DNA from: Clostridium sporogenes
GTDB lineage: Bacteria; Bacillota; Clostridia; Clostridiales; Clostridiaceae
Direction of reading: 5' to 3'
NCBI RefSeq assembly: GCF_001020205.1
Contig: NZ_CP011663.1
Coordinates: forward strand, 2,294,001 to 2,358,000
DNA: 64,000 bases
Of this stretch, positions 8,636 to 17,186 are shown piece by piece; the first letter of the stretch is position 1; every line of letters starts with the position of its first letter. The translations under genes and the position numbers were made by a program. Below the pieces are notes generated by a model. The model made no database searches. It saw only the letters and a program-made list of their open reading frames with translations, and was not told where the DNA came from.

Positions 8636-9691
8636 CTATTTTTCTTGAGAAATGCGAATAACCGCCTTTACAATATCTGACTTATTATTTATGCTGTAGT
8701 CCATGGCTTTCTGTGCTTCATCCAGTTTAAATACATCAGTCACAATACCTTTTAGGTTTACTTTTCCCGCAGCTACTGCTTCAATGGCCATTGGATAAAT
8801 GTGGCGATAACGGAATATGGTTTTAAATGTCAATTCCTTATCTAGCGCAAGGCTTATAGGCAAGTTCATCTCTCCACTCTTGCTATAACCCACAAGCACA
8901 ATTGTTGCACCCTTCTTAGTCATATGCATAGCCTGTACAGTTGTAACCTGTGTTCCTGCGGTTTCAATTGCCAAATCACAGCCTTTTCCATCTGTTAGTT
9001 TCATGATTTCTTCAACTACATTGGTTGTGCTTCCGTTGATAACCCCATCTGCTCCTAGTTCTAGAGCTTTTTGAAGACGTTTTCTCATAATGTCCACAAC
9101 ATACACTTTTGAAACTCCCATTGCCTTCAATGCCATCATTGTTACCAATCCAATACAACCTGATCCCATAACCACTGCTGTTTGTCCAGCCTTAGCATTT
9201 CCTTGCATAGCTGCATGAAATCCTACTGCTAAAGGTTCAATTAATGCTCCTTCCATAGTACTCACATTATTTGGTAACTTAAAGCAAAGATCCGCCTCAT
9301 GGGAAACATATTCTTGAAAAACACCATCTACAGGTGGAGTAGCAAAGAAAACTACATCTGGACAAAGATTATAACGGCCTGTTTTACAGAATTCACAGTG
9401 TCCACAAGTCTTTCCTGGTTCTAGTGCAACACGGTCTCCAACCTTTAAATGTTTTACATTCTTTCCTACTTCCACCACAGTTCCACCTGGTTCATGTCCA
9501 AGAACAAAAGGTGGTTCAACCACAAAATCACCAATAGCCCCTGTTTCATAATAATGTAGATCGCTTCCGCAAATACCTACATACTCCAGTTTTACTAAAA
9601 CTTCATCCTCTTTCACTTTAGGAATTTGACGCTCCTCTAATTTAATCTTTCCAATTCCAACCATAACTGCAACTTTCATTTTACCTTTCAT
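8636..9691 (-). CDS. Zinc-dependent xylitol/sorbitol-type dehydrogenase
   Basis: This 351-aa medium-chain dehydrogenase has catalytic zinc ligands in GICGSDLHYYETG and the GHEPGG segment. The structural-zinc lobe GKTCGHCEFCKTGRYNLC carries four Cys. The NAD fold has GSGCIGLVTMMALKAMG with an acidic residue after the next strand (YVVDIMRKR), favouring NAD. Close relatives are sorbitol and xylitol dehydrogenases (polyol to ketose). With xylulokinase downstream, oxidation of xylitol to D-xylulose (or D-arabitol to xylulose) is the likely job. It is the first gene of the cluster, with AGGGGGAAG ahead of the ATG. A cre-like and a repeated TACTTTTATT site lie in its promoter. Confidence 0.82.
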   Translation of the reverse strand: MKGKMKVAVMVGIGKIKLEERQIPKVKEDEVLVKLEYVGICGSDLHYYETGAIGDFVVEPPFVLGHEPGGTVVEVGKNVKHLKVGDRVALEPGKTCGHCEFCKTGRYNLCPDVVFFATPPVDGVFQEYVSHEADLCFKLPNNVSTMEGALIEPLAVGFHAAMQGNAKAGQTAVVMGSGCIGLVTMMALKAMGVSKVYVVDIMRKRLQKALELGADGVINGSTTNVVEEIMKLTDGKGCDLAIETAGTQVTTVQAMHMTKKGATIVLVGYSKSGEMNLPISLALDKELTFKTIFRYRHIYPMAIEAVAAGKVNLKGIVTDVFKLDEAQKAMDYSINNKSDIVKAVIRISQEK

Positions 9692-9712
9692 TATACTTCC
9701 CCCTAATTTTTA

Positions 9713-9782
9713 TACTTTTATTTATACTTAATAAAATACTTTTATTATGTATAAATATTATATCACATGTAAACGTTTATCA
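9713..9782. promoter_or_regulatory. Pentitol operon control region: repeated ROK-type half sites and a cre-like site
   Basis: TACTTTTATT occurs twice (9713-9722 and 9737-9746) and TACTTA once between them; the same TACTT core forms the palindrome ahead of the ROK gene (11043-11057), so these may be its operators. ATGTAAACGTTTATCA (9767-9782) resembles a CcpA cre site with one or two mismatches at the right arm. Confidence 0.55.
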
Positions 9783-9851
9783 ATAGAGCCTTTTTAAATT
9801 TTTTTGTATATATACCAAAATTTCTATACTTCTATTAGAATATTGTGCAAT

Positions 9852-9888
9852 AAAAAAGAGAGATCTTTGTTTTAAGACCTCTCTTTTA
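9852..9888 (-). terminator. Terminator of the ROK regulator gene
   Basis: On the minus strand AAGAGAGGTC...GATCTCTCTT is followed by T-rich sequence, 15 nt past the ROK stop codon. It separates the regulator from the pentitol operon. Confidence 0.8.
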
Positions 9889-9902
9889 ATCACTATTTAA
9901 CT

Positions 9903-11030
9903 TTATACCTGCTCAATAAATGTTTCTATAACCTTTAGCGCTGCCCCTAAAGCTGCCGCACCAATTTTATAATTACATGTTCTTACAAACATCCCATCCT
10001 CTGCAAAGGTATTTCTTTTAGAAACCTTCTCTCTTATGTCCTGAATATGACTTTCTATAAAACTTCCTACATATCCTCCTATAATAATATCACAATCCAA
10101 AATCATATGAATATTATTAATAGCTACTGATAAATATGTAGTATATCTATCCCATATATCTGTGATTTCCTTTTCTCCACGTTCCAATGCTTCAAAAAAA
10201 AGATCTAATTTTCCACCTGTAGCATCAGAAAGACATTTTGCTGAGCAATATACATCCAAACAGCCTGATTTTCCGCAATAACAAGAAACCCCATCAGGAA
10301 CAATTGTCATATGCCCAACCTCTCCACATCGGAAACTTTTTCCCTGTATTAACTCGTTACAATTAAAAATAGCTCCACCCACTGTGTTACTTAATGATAA
10401 ATAAAAAAGCCTTTCCTTTTTTTCCATATTAATTCCTTCCGCATAGGCTCCCGCATTAGCATCATTAAGAAAATAACAGTCATAAGAAAAGAAAGGACTT
10501 ACTGTAGCAAGAGGTAATGCTTTCAATCCTAACATATGGGAATAGGAAACCACTTCTTTCTCTAAATTCACAATTCCAGGAAATGAAATTCCAATTCCAA
10601 GGATTTTTTCCCGTTCTTTAACACTCTCATCCAAAAAGCTTTCTAGCCTTTTGTTTATCTCACGATAATAATCATCCTCAGCACTATATGGATAATGGAA
10701 AATATCATGTTTCAAAATCTTTCCCGTAAGATTCGTTAACAGCAATCCAACATGATTTTTAGTAATATCAAGACCAACAGCTAATTTAGAATCGGCGACA
10801 ACAGAGAAGGCCTTTGCTCTTCTTCCACCAGTAGATTGAAACTCTCCTACTTCTGCAATTAGACCACGTTCCATTAACTCTTTTGTATTCTGCGTCACTG
10901 TAGGTAAACTCATCTTAAGTTCGTAAGAAATCTCCGGATTAGATGTTTTATCACACTTACAAATGTATCGGAAAATACGATTCCTATTATTCTTTTTTAC
11001 TTCCATATTATTAACTTGTTTTTTTGTCAT
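9903..11030 (-). CDS. ROK-family transcriptional regulator (XylR-like)
   Basis: This 375-aa protein has an N-terminal winged helix (about residues 18-75, with SYELKMSLPTVTQNTKELMERGLI) and a sugar-kinase-like ROK domain. The latter includes VGLDITKNHVGLLLTNLTG, a metal-binding motif CYCGKSGCLDVYCS and the GAAALGAAL end. ROK repressors of this build (XylR, NagC) bind DNA and are released by a sugar or polyol. It lies directly upstream of the pentitol operon on the same strand but is separated from it by a terminator. A perfect 7-1-7 palindrome TACTTTA-T-TAAAGTA sits 13 bp ahead of its ATG, which suggests autoregulation. Confidence 0.87.
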   Translation of the reverse strand: MTKKQVNNMEVKKNNRNRIFRYICKCDKTSNPEISYELKMSLPTVTQNTKELMERGLIAEVGEFQSTGGRRAKAFSVVADSKLAVGLDITKNHVGLLLTNLTGKILKHDIFHYPYSAEDDYYREINKRLESFLDESVKEREKILGIGISFPGIVNLEKEVVSYSHMLGLKALPLATVSPFFSYDCYFLNDANAGAYAEGINMEKKERLFYLSLSNTVGGAIFNCNELIQGKSFRCGEVGHMTIVPDGVSCYCGKSGCLDVYCSAKCLSDATGGKLDLFFEALERGEKEITDIWDRYTTYLSVAINNIHMILDCDIIIGGYVGSFIESHIQDIREKVSKRNTFAEDGMFVRTCNYKIGAAALGAALKVIETFIEQV

Positions 11031-11042
11031 TACACACCTCTA

Positions 11043-11057
11043 TACTTTATTAAAGTA
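11043..11057. promoter_or_regulatory. Palindromic operator ahead of the ROK gene
   Basis: TACTTTATTAAAGTA is a perfect 7-1-7 inverted repeat between promoter and start codon. Its half site recurs in the pentitol promoter at 9713-9746. Confidence 0.6.
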
Positions 11058-11164
11058 TTTTCTTTAGTATATCATTTTGGCCTTCATAGTTCAATCAATA
11101 TTAATTTCTCCTGCACATTTAAATTTTTTTCTAAAATCCCTTTTTTACAACAGCTTTTTAATAA

Positions 11165-11201
11165 AAAAGTATGCTGATTTAATTAGCTTAGCATACTTTT
11201 T
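11165..11201 (-). terminator. Terminator after the MATE gene
   Basis: AAAAAGTATGCT...AGCATACTTTTT forms a strong hairpin with T-runs in both directions, 41 nt past the MATE stop. Confidence 0.8.
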
Positions 11202-11241
11202 CATTTTAATTATTTAATTTTTAGTTGATTTCCATATTAAT

Positions 11242-12594
11242 TTAACTACTTGCTGCCATACCCTGTGTTGTTGTTTTGTTTAATTCTTTTGTTTGCATTA
11301 TCAATCCAATACCAATCATAACAAAATCCACTAAGGGTTGAGTAAACCAAACAGCTTGTATTCCAAAATATTTTGGTAGTAGAAGCATACAAGGTACAAA
11401 TAAAATCAATTGACGAAACATTACAATAATCCCTGCCTTTTTCCCATTTCCAATGGATTGGAAAAATGTAATAGACATAACCATTACTCCGTACAATATA
11501 AATACACTATAAAACAATCTAAAATTACCTACCCCTTGCTCAATAATGCTTTGGCTTACACTAAATAATCTTAATACTTTTTCTGAAAAAAGTTCTGCTG
11601 GTATCCAGAATATAGCCGCTAGCACTAATCCACCTATTGAAAATACTTTCATAGTTTCCCTCACTCGCTTATACTGTTTTGCTCCATGATTCGTACCTAC
11701 TACAGGCTGTAATCCTTGACTCATCCCCCATAGAGGAATAAAGGAGAATCCATAAAGTCTTAAACTTGCTGCCATCAAAATTCCATTGGATTCACCACCA
11801 TATTTAAATGCACTTCTATAAAGTAGTGTTTGTTGAATCATAAATAATACTTGCATCAACATAGCGGATACTCCAACAGAAAACATTTCCGTATAAACTT
11901 CTTTTTCTGGTTTGATTTTTCCTATTTTTACATTCTTACTTTTATTTTTAAAATAATAAAGAGTAACTAATGCTTGAATAAATTGAGTTAAAACTGTAGC
12001 AATAGCAGCCCCTTCTATACCTCTAGCTCCCATGGCTACCATAAATATAGGATCAAGAATAATATTTAATAAGGCTCCTAGTCCCATAATCATCATGGCT
12101 TCTTTCATTAAACCTTCACCACGCATAACCATATTAGCACTTTGTGTAAAATTTACAAAGATAGAACCAATAAAAATAATTCTTAAATATCGAATTCCTA
12201 GTTCTGCAATTTCTGGAGTAGCTCCTGCGATTAGTAGAAACTTTCTCCCAAAGGAAATTCCAAATATAGTAATTGCTATGGATAATAGTAAAACCCAAAA
12301 AGCAAGATTCCCCATAACTTTATCTACTGTTTTCCTATCTCCTTTGCCTAATGCTCTTGAAAGAATAGAAGCTGAGCCAACACCTATTAATGTAGCCGTC
12401 CCATTGTTTAAAAAAGTTAAGGGCATTGCAACACTACACGCTGCCATGGCTTTTTCTCCTATAATTTTCCCTGCAAATATTCCATCCATCAAAGGATAGA
12501 GTCCTATTACCAACATACCTATTACTGCTGGAATTGACAATTGAAACATTAAATCTTTTGGTTTTTTCGTTAATAGTTGTTGTTTTATATCCAT
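11242..12594 (-). CDS. MATE-family multidrug efflux protein
   Basis: This 450-aa protein has about twelve membrane segments and an internal two-fold repeat. It starts with LLTKKPKDLMFQLSIPAVIGMLVIGLYPLMDGIFAGKIIG, a typical MATE entry of the MepA/VmrA-like group, and continues with NNGTATLIGVGSASILSRALGKGD. I placed the start at the ATG at 12594, behind AAAGGAGGAAATT; an upstream in-frame ATG would overlap the TetR gene and has no ribosome site. It follows a TetR regulator by 49 bp, so drug-inducible export controlled by that protein is likely. The export substrate is unknown. The Fur-box-like site upstream of the pair hints at an iron-linked role such as release of a metal chelate. Confidence 0.87.
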   Translation of the reverse strand: MDIKQQLLTKKPKDLMFQLSIPAVIGMLVIGLYPLMDGIFAGKIIGEKAMAACSVAMPLTFLNNGTATLIGVGSASILSRALGKGDRKTVDKVMGNLAFWVLLLSIAITIFGISFGRKFLLIAGATPEIAELGIRYLRIIFIGSIFVNFTQSANMVMRGEGLMKEAMMIMGLGALLNIILDPIFMVAMGARGIEGAAIATVLTQFIQALVTLYYFKNKSKNVKIGKIKPEKEVYTEMFSVGVSAMLMQVLFMIQQTLLYRSAFKYGGESNGILMAASLRLYGFSFIPLWGMSQGLQPVVGTNHGAKQYKRVRETMKVFSIGGLVLAAIFWIPAELFSEKVLRLFSVSQSIIEQGVGNFRLFYSVFILYGVMVMSITFFQSIGNGKKAGIIVMFRQLILFVPCMLLLPKYFGIQAVWFTQPLVDFVMIGIGLIMQTKELNKTTTQGMAASS

Positions 12595-12643
12595 AATTTC
12601 CTCCTTTAAAATATAGTGCTGATTAATGCTATAATAAATTATT

Positions 12644-13258
12644 CTAAATAAGAAATTTTCCCCAACCACCGTTGTAAAACAATATAATTTTTTCTATATG
12701 CTCACGACCTTTTTCTTTATCAAATTTTTGCCTAACTATTTCAAAAAATCCATGAAAAAACGAACGACTCATCATATGGATAAACTCTTCAGTTACTTTG
12801 GGAAAATTTCCTATATCTGAATCAATAGTTAAAAGATATTTTTTTGTATATTTTGTTTCTAATTTTGCAAGCTCTTCTATAAAATTTTCATAAATTGTCC
12901 CTTTGGAACAACATATAAGTAAATAAAATTCATCAAAATGATCATAAATATAATCAACTAATGTTTTTGTAAAGGCACCTGCATTATTTTTTCTACTGTC
13001 AATTTGTATTTCTTTTTTCTGTGATGAAAAATTTTCCATATGATTCTTTGTTCTGGATAAAATATAATCTGAATGTTCTTTCACAAAGTATGAAAATAAA
13101 TCTTCTTTATTGTTAAATCTTGTATAAATTGAACTAGGGCTTGTTTTTGCCTTCTTGGCAATTCTTCGTAGTGATGCTTTAATAAAACCATATTTTAAAA
13201 ATTCTTCTTTTGCAGCGGTAATAATATTATCCGTTGCTTCTTCTACCCATTGAGCCAT
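12644..13258 (-). CDS. TetR-family regulator (paralogue of 25054-25671)
   Basis: This 204-aa protein has an N-terminal HTH in the form FIKASLRRIAKKAKTSPSSIYTRFNNKEDLF, followed by an all-helical ligand domain. It resembles the second TetR of the window throughout: both share SIYTRF.NKE.LF, the middle CS.GT segment and a F.EIVR segment near the end. It precedes the MATE gene in a likely two-gene operon. The palindrome AAAACA-G-TGTTTT (13274-13286) upstream shares its core with the operator ahead of the other TetR. It most likely represses itself and the pump. Confidence 0.85.
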   Translation of the reverse strand: MAQWVEEATDNIITAAKEEFLKYGFIKASLRRIAKKAKTSPSSIYTRFNNKEDLFSYFVKEHSDYILSRTKNHMENFSSQKKEIQIDSRKNNAGAFTKTLVDYIYDHFDEFYLLICCSKGTIYENFIEELAKLETKYTKKYLLTIDSDIGNFPKVTEEFIHMMSRSFFHGFFEIVRQKFDKEKGREHIEKIILFYNGGWGKFLI

Positions 13259-13273
13259 ATTGTTCCTCCTATT

Positions 13274-13286
13274 AAAACAGTGTTTT
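13274..13286. promoter_or_regulatory. TetR operator, copy 1
   Basis: AAAACAGTGTTTT is a perfect 6-1-6 palindrome 16 bp ahead of the TetR start. The core AAAACAGTGTT recurs upstream of the second TetR (25720-25730 reverse strand). Confidence 0.6.
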
Positions 13287-13410
13287 GATCATAGTAAAAA
13301 AATACAACTTTTTTATCTTTTTAAAAAAATATTAATACTGCTCAATACACTTCATCTCTTTTATATATAAATCATTGAGTTAGCTAACCCTAACCAAATT
13401 GTAACATAAA

Positions 13411-13425
13411 TGATATTCATTATCA
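13411..13425. promoter_or_regulatory. Fur-box-like site upstream of TetR/MATE
   Basis: Read in reverse, TGATAATGAATATCA matches the 7-1-7 Fur consensus TGATAATnATTATCA at 14 of 15 positions counting the free centre. It lies about 150 bp ahead of the TetR gene, suitable for iron control of the TetR-MATE pair. Confidence 0.5.
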
Positions 13426-13565
13426 ATAATTTTTTATTGTTATTTTAAAAGAAAAAACATCTAAAACATAAGTATATTATCCAAAATAAAAAGGCTAATC
13501 CTCGATATCTATGTAGACTTAGGGGGTAACTAAATATCAATCTATCAGCTCCTGTGATTTTTGAA

Positions 13566-13602
13566 TAAAAAAACTAGCCTAATATTAATATACTAAGCTA
13601 GT
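13566..13602 (-). terminator. Terminator of the large transport operon
   Basis: On the minus strand ACTAGCTTAG...CTAGGCTAGT-like stem (ACTAGCTTAGTATA/TATTAGGCTAGT) is followed by seven T, 28 nt past the last ABC gene. Confidence 0.75.
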
Positions 13603-13629
13603 ATTACTTTAAAACAAGATCTCTACTCT

Positions 13630-15372
13630 CTACAAGGACCAATCCATACTTTCTGATTGCAATTGAACCATATGTTTATATAATCCATCTTTTTTAAACA
13701 ATTCATCTGGTGTTCCCTGTTCTGCTACATAACCATCAGCAAGAACAACAACTTTATCTGCATTTTCAACTGTTCTCATACGATGAGCAACTACAAGTAC
13801 AGTTTTATTTTTAATTAACTCAGAAAGTGCTCTTTGTATTTTTGTTTCATTTTCAGCATCAAGAGAAGCTGTTGCTTCATCTAATAAAATAATTGGGGAA
13901 TCTTTTAATAAAGCTCTTGCAATAGAAATTCTTTGACGTTCTCCCCCAGATAGTGTTGACCCATTTTCACCTATTACAGTATTATATGATTTTGGCATCT
14001 TAGAAACAAAATCATCACACATAGCAAGCTTTGCAGCTTTTAAAACATCTTCATCACTAGCATCTCTTCTACCTAACCTTATATTTTCCATTACTGTGTC
14101 ATTAAACAATGTAACATCTTGAAAAACAATAGTATAATTCTTTAATAATGCTTCAGGCTCTATCTTTGCAATATCTAAACCTCCAAGACTTATGCTTCCT
14201 TTATCTACGTCCCAAAATCTGGCAGCAAGCTTAGCAGCAGTACTTTTCCCACTACCTGATGGTCCTATCAATGCTGTCACTTCCCCTTGTTTAGCGGTAA
14301 AAGAAACATTTTTTAAAACAGTTTCCTCATCATTATAAGAAAAACCAACATTATTAAACTGAATATTATACCCCTTTAATTTATAGTCTTTTTCACCACT
14401 TTGCACCTTATAATTTTCTATTTCATTCATTCTTTTAATTGGCATTTCTACATTAAAAATTTCAGCAATATTAGAAAGATTTCCTGAAATAGGATCATAT
14501 AATCTTGATGCTGTAATTAAAAATACAAGATAGGTAAGTAAATCTGTTTGTTTATTTATTAAAAGTGAACTTCCTACAAGAACAACCGTCGCTAGCCCTA
14601 ATCTTAATATAGCTTGTGCACTAGTTACAATGGCTCCCATTGTAAGTTCAGATTTTATTTGTGCTTTTTCTGAATCTTCAAGCTTTTTATCTAACCCCTC
14701 AATATAAGATTTTTCAATATGATATGCTTTTATATCTTGAATATTTTCCAAACATTCTTGTATACCATCAGCGCATGCATATTTAGATTTATAGTGTTTT
14801 TCTTTTGATCTTTGTTGGATATGCTTACAAAAGAAAATCATTATAAATGATACTGGAACAACCCAAAGAACTGCAAGACCCATACGCCAATTCATTATTA
14901 ATAAAGAAATAACTATAACTATAGTAGATATAATAGATCCAAACAACTGTGGAATGGAATGGGAAAAAGCATGTTCCAAAGTTGCACAATCTCCCATAAG
15001 TATGTTTGTTAAATCTGATAAATCTCTCTTGCCAAAAAACGATAATGGAAGTTCTCTTAACTTCTCAGCCAAAGTAATTCTTCTCGTTGCACTTTCCTTA
15101 TAAGTTGAAAGATATATATTAGAATATTGAAGATGATGGAAAATACATATGATAACTACAGCTACTACTATAAGTCCTATATATTTTAATGTATTTGGAG
15201 TAGTAGCTTCTTTCCCAAGAAGAGGTCTTAATAATTCATCTAACATAAGAATAAAAAGTCCTACAGGAATCATCATACTTAAATTTACAAGAGAACTATA
15301 AATACTGCCTTTTATAAGATCTTTTGTTCCTTGATCACTTAATGCAAATTTATTTTTAATATAATTAAACAT
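13630..15372 (-). CDS. YbtP/YbtQ-like ABC transporter half (pair 1, second gene)
   Basis: This 580-aa half transporter has about six membrane segments (residues 1-310) fused to an ABC ATPase: Walker A GPSGSGKST, signature LSGGERQR, Walker B ILLDEATASLD and the H-loop VAHR. The start at 15372 is the ATG inside GGAGGAAGCTGATG, overlapping the end of the upstream gene by 8 nt, so translation is coupled. It pairs with the next gene as a heterodimer. The type I exporter fold is used for siderophore import by YbtPQ and IrtAB. The linked ECF module, AraC regulator and Fur-like site point to such a role. Export cannot be excluded from sequence. Confidence 0.8.
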   Translation of the reverse strand: MFNYIKNKFALSDQGTKDLIKGSIYSSLVNLSMMIPVGLFILMLDELLRPLLGKEATTPNTLKYIGLIVVAVVIICIFHHLQYSNIYLSTYKESATRRITLAEKLRELPLSFFGKRDLSDLTNILMGDCATLEHAFSHSIPQLFGSIISTIVIVISLLIMNWRMGLAVLWVVPVSFIMIFFCKHIQQRSKEKHYKSKYACADGIQECLENIQDIKAYHIEKSYIEGLDKKLEDSEKAQIKSELTMGAIVTSAQAILRLGLATVVLVGSSLLINKQTDLLTYLVFLITASRLYDPISGNLSNIAEIFNVEMPIKRMNEIENYKVQSGEKDYKLKGYNIQFNNVGFSYNDEETVLKNVSFTAKQGEVTALIGPSGSGKSTAAKLAARFWDVDKGSISLGGLDIAKIEPEALLKNYTIVFQDVTLFNDTVMENIRLGRRDASDEDVLKAAKLAMCDDFVSKMPKSYNTVIGENGSTLSGGERQRISIARALLKDSPIILLDEATASLDAENETKIQRALSELIKNKTVLVVAHRMRTVENADKVVVLADGYVAEQGTPDELFKKDGLYKHMVQLQSESMDWSL

Positions 15373-17155
15373 CAGCTTCCTCCTTTCCAACTTTCCATGA
15401 AATAGATGTTTGATATTCTTCCCACATTTTTTTGTATATTCCATTTTTCTTTAAAAGATTTTTATGATCTCCATTCTCTACAATATTTCCGTCCTTTATA
15501 ACCAAAATTGAATCAACATCTTTTATAGAAGAAAGCCTGTGAGCAATCATTAAAACTGTCTTATTTTGAACTAAGGATTCAAAAGCTTTTTGTATTTGAT
15601 ATTCATTTTCCGGATCTGCAAAAGCTGTTGCCTCATCTAATATAATTATTGGAACATCTTTTAAGATAGCTCTAGCTAAAGATATTCTTTGCTGCTCTCC
15701 ACCAGAAAGATAAACACCTTCTGTGCCTATAACCGTGTCTATACCTTCCGGCATTTTTTCTATTATATCATCACACTGTGCTAAATGTGCTGCTTTTAAC
15801 ACTTCTTCTCTTGTAGCATTTGGATTTGCTATTTTAATATTTTCTAATAAACTTGTTTTAAACAACCTACTATTTTGAAATACAAAAGCAATCTTATTCA
15901 TTAAATCTTTTTCTGTAAAATCTTTTACGTTAACTCCACCAATTTCAATACTTCCATTATCTACATCCCAAAATCTTGCTAAAAGACTTGCTAATGTACT
16001 TTTCCCTCCTCCTGAAGGGCCTACTAATGCAAAAGTCTTTCCCTCAGGAATATTAAAACTTACATTATCTACTACTGCTTTATCAGTGTCAGGATAAGTA
16101 AAACTAACATTTTTAAACACAATATCATTTTTATTTGTTTTACTTTTTTTATCACTTTGAGAAAGCCTCTTTGCTTCTAATATCTCATCAATTCTATTTA
16201 AAGATTCCTTTGCTACCATAACATTTTCACTAGAAAACATAATCTTAGTCATCATAACCACTGCAAGTGGTGAGAATAACATGTAAAAAATTAAATCCAA
16301 TAAAAATGCACTATAATTTGTTGCATTTGATATAAAAAGTATTCCAATTGGTATTAAAAGTAATGATGGAAGGTTAATTGTAATTGTAAATCCAATCAAT
16401 GGAGCACGACAATTTATAGCATATTCAGAAGCAAAATTACTATATCCTTTAATAGATTTATAAAAACTTTTAAAAGAATATACTGTTTGTTGAAATACCT
16501 TAACTACAGGAATTCCTCTAACATATTCAACAGCAGATGCATTCATCTCTTCTAAAGAGTCCATATATTTTTCCATAAATTTAGCATTATTTCCACCCAT
16601 CATTTGTTTTAAAAAGAATAAACTTAAAAATATTGGTACTAAGCAAACAAAGCCTAAACGCCAATCAAAAACAAATAGTATAATAATTATAGCAATTGGC
16701 ATTACAATAACCCCTGATATATCTGGCAATTGATGTGCTAAAAAACCATGGGTTAAACTTGCATTATCATCAATTACTTTTCTTAATTTACCGCTAGTGT
16801 TTTGTGTGAAAAACCCTAGAGGAAGTGTAACGATCTTATGCATTGCTTCTTTTCTCATATTTTTTTCAACACGAAAAGCTGCTAAATGAGAACACATTAA
16901 ACTTGCAAAATAAAGTGCAATACTTAAAACTGAAAATCCAACTGCCATCCAACCATATCTTATACTTTCTGTAGCTTTGGTAACATCTGGTAGCGTATTA
17001 AAAATATCTTTTATAACAAACCATATACAAATAAATGGAAATAAAGATAGAACTGCACTGATTCCAGATAACACAATTGCAAGTATAATTAGAACTCGAT
17101 ACTTACCTGCAAATCTTAATAACTTCGAAAGAGTTGATTTCTTTTTTGATTCCAT
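15365..17155 (-). CDS. YbtP/YbtQ-like ABC transporter half (pair 1, first gene)
   Basis: This ~596-aa half transporter has an N-terminal six-helix domain and an ABC domain with GPSGGGKST, LSGGEQQR and ILDEATAFADPENE. The DPENE variant after the Walker B glutamate is characteristic of the YbtPQ-like group and is also found in the other pair of this window. I prefer the ATG at 17155 (MESKKKSTL); a GTG seven codons upstream is possible. It lies 31 bp after the tandem ECF ATPase and forms one operon with it. The likely role is uptake of a metal chelate across the cytoplasmic membrane together with 13630-15372. Confidence 0.8.
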   Translation of the reverse strand: MESKKKSTLSKLLRFAGKYRVLIILAIVLSGISAVLSLFPFICIWFVIKDIFNTLPDVTKATESIRYGWMAVGFSVLSIALYFASLMCSHLAAFRVEKNMRKEAMHKIVTLPLGFFTQNTSGKLRKVIDDNASLTHGFLAHQLPDISGVIVMPIAIIIILFVFDWRLGFVCLVPIFLSLFFLKQMMGGNNAKFMEKYMDSLEEMNASAVEYVRGIPVVKVFQQTVYSFKSFYKSIKGYSNFASEYAINCRAPLIGFTITINLPSLLLIPIGILFISNATNYSAFLLDLIFYMLFSPLAVVMMTKIMFSSENVMVAKESLNRIDEILEAKRLSQSDKKSKTNKNDIVFKNVSFTYPDTDKAVVDNVSFNIPEGKTFALVGPSGGGKSTLASLLARFWDVDNGSIEIGGVNVKDFTEKDLMNKIAFVFQNSRLFKTSLLENIKIANPNATREEVLKAAHLAQCDDIIEKMPEGIDTVIGTEGVYLSGGEQQRISLARAILKDVPIIILDEATAFADPENEYQIQKAFESLVQNKTVLMIAHRLSSIKDVDSILVIKDGNIVENGDHKNLLKKNGIYKKMWEEYQTSISWKVGKEEADV

Positions 17156-17186
17156 TTTATAATTCACCGCTCCCACATATGTTCTT

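Noticed and set aside
12595..12669. Longer N-terminus for the MATE protein
   Set aside because: It would overlap the TetR gene; the downstream ATG at 12594 has AAAGGAGGAAATT and begins a normal MATE N-terminus.
15373..15444. Longer N-terminus for the ABC half at 13630
   Set aside because: It would lie inside the upstream gene; the ATG at 15372 has GGAGGAAG and gives a normal family length.
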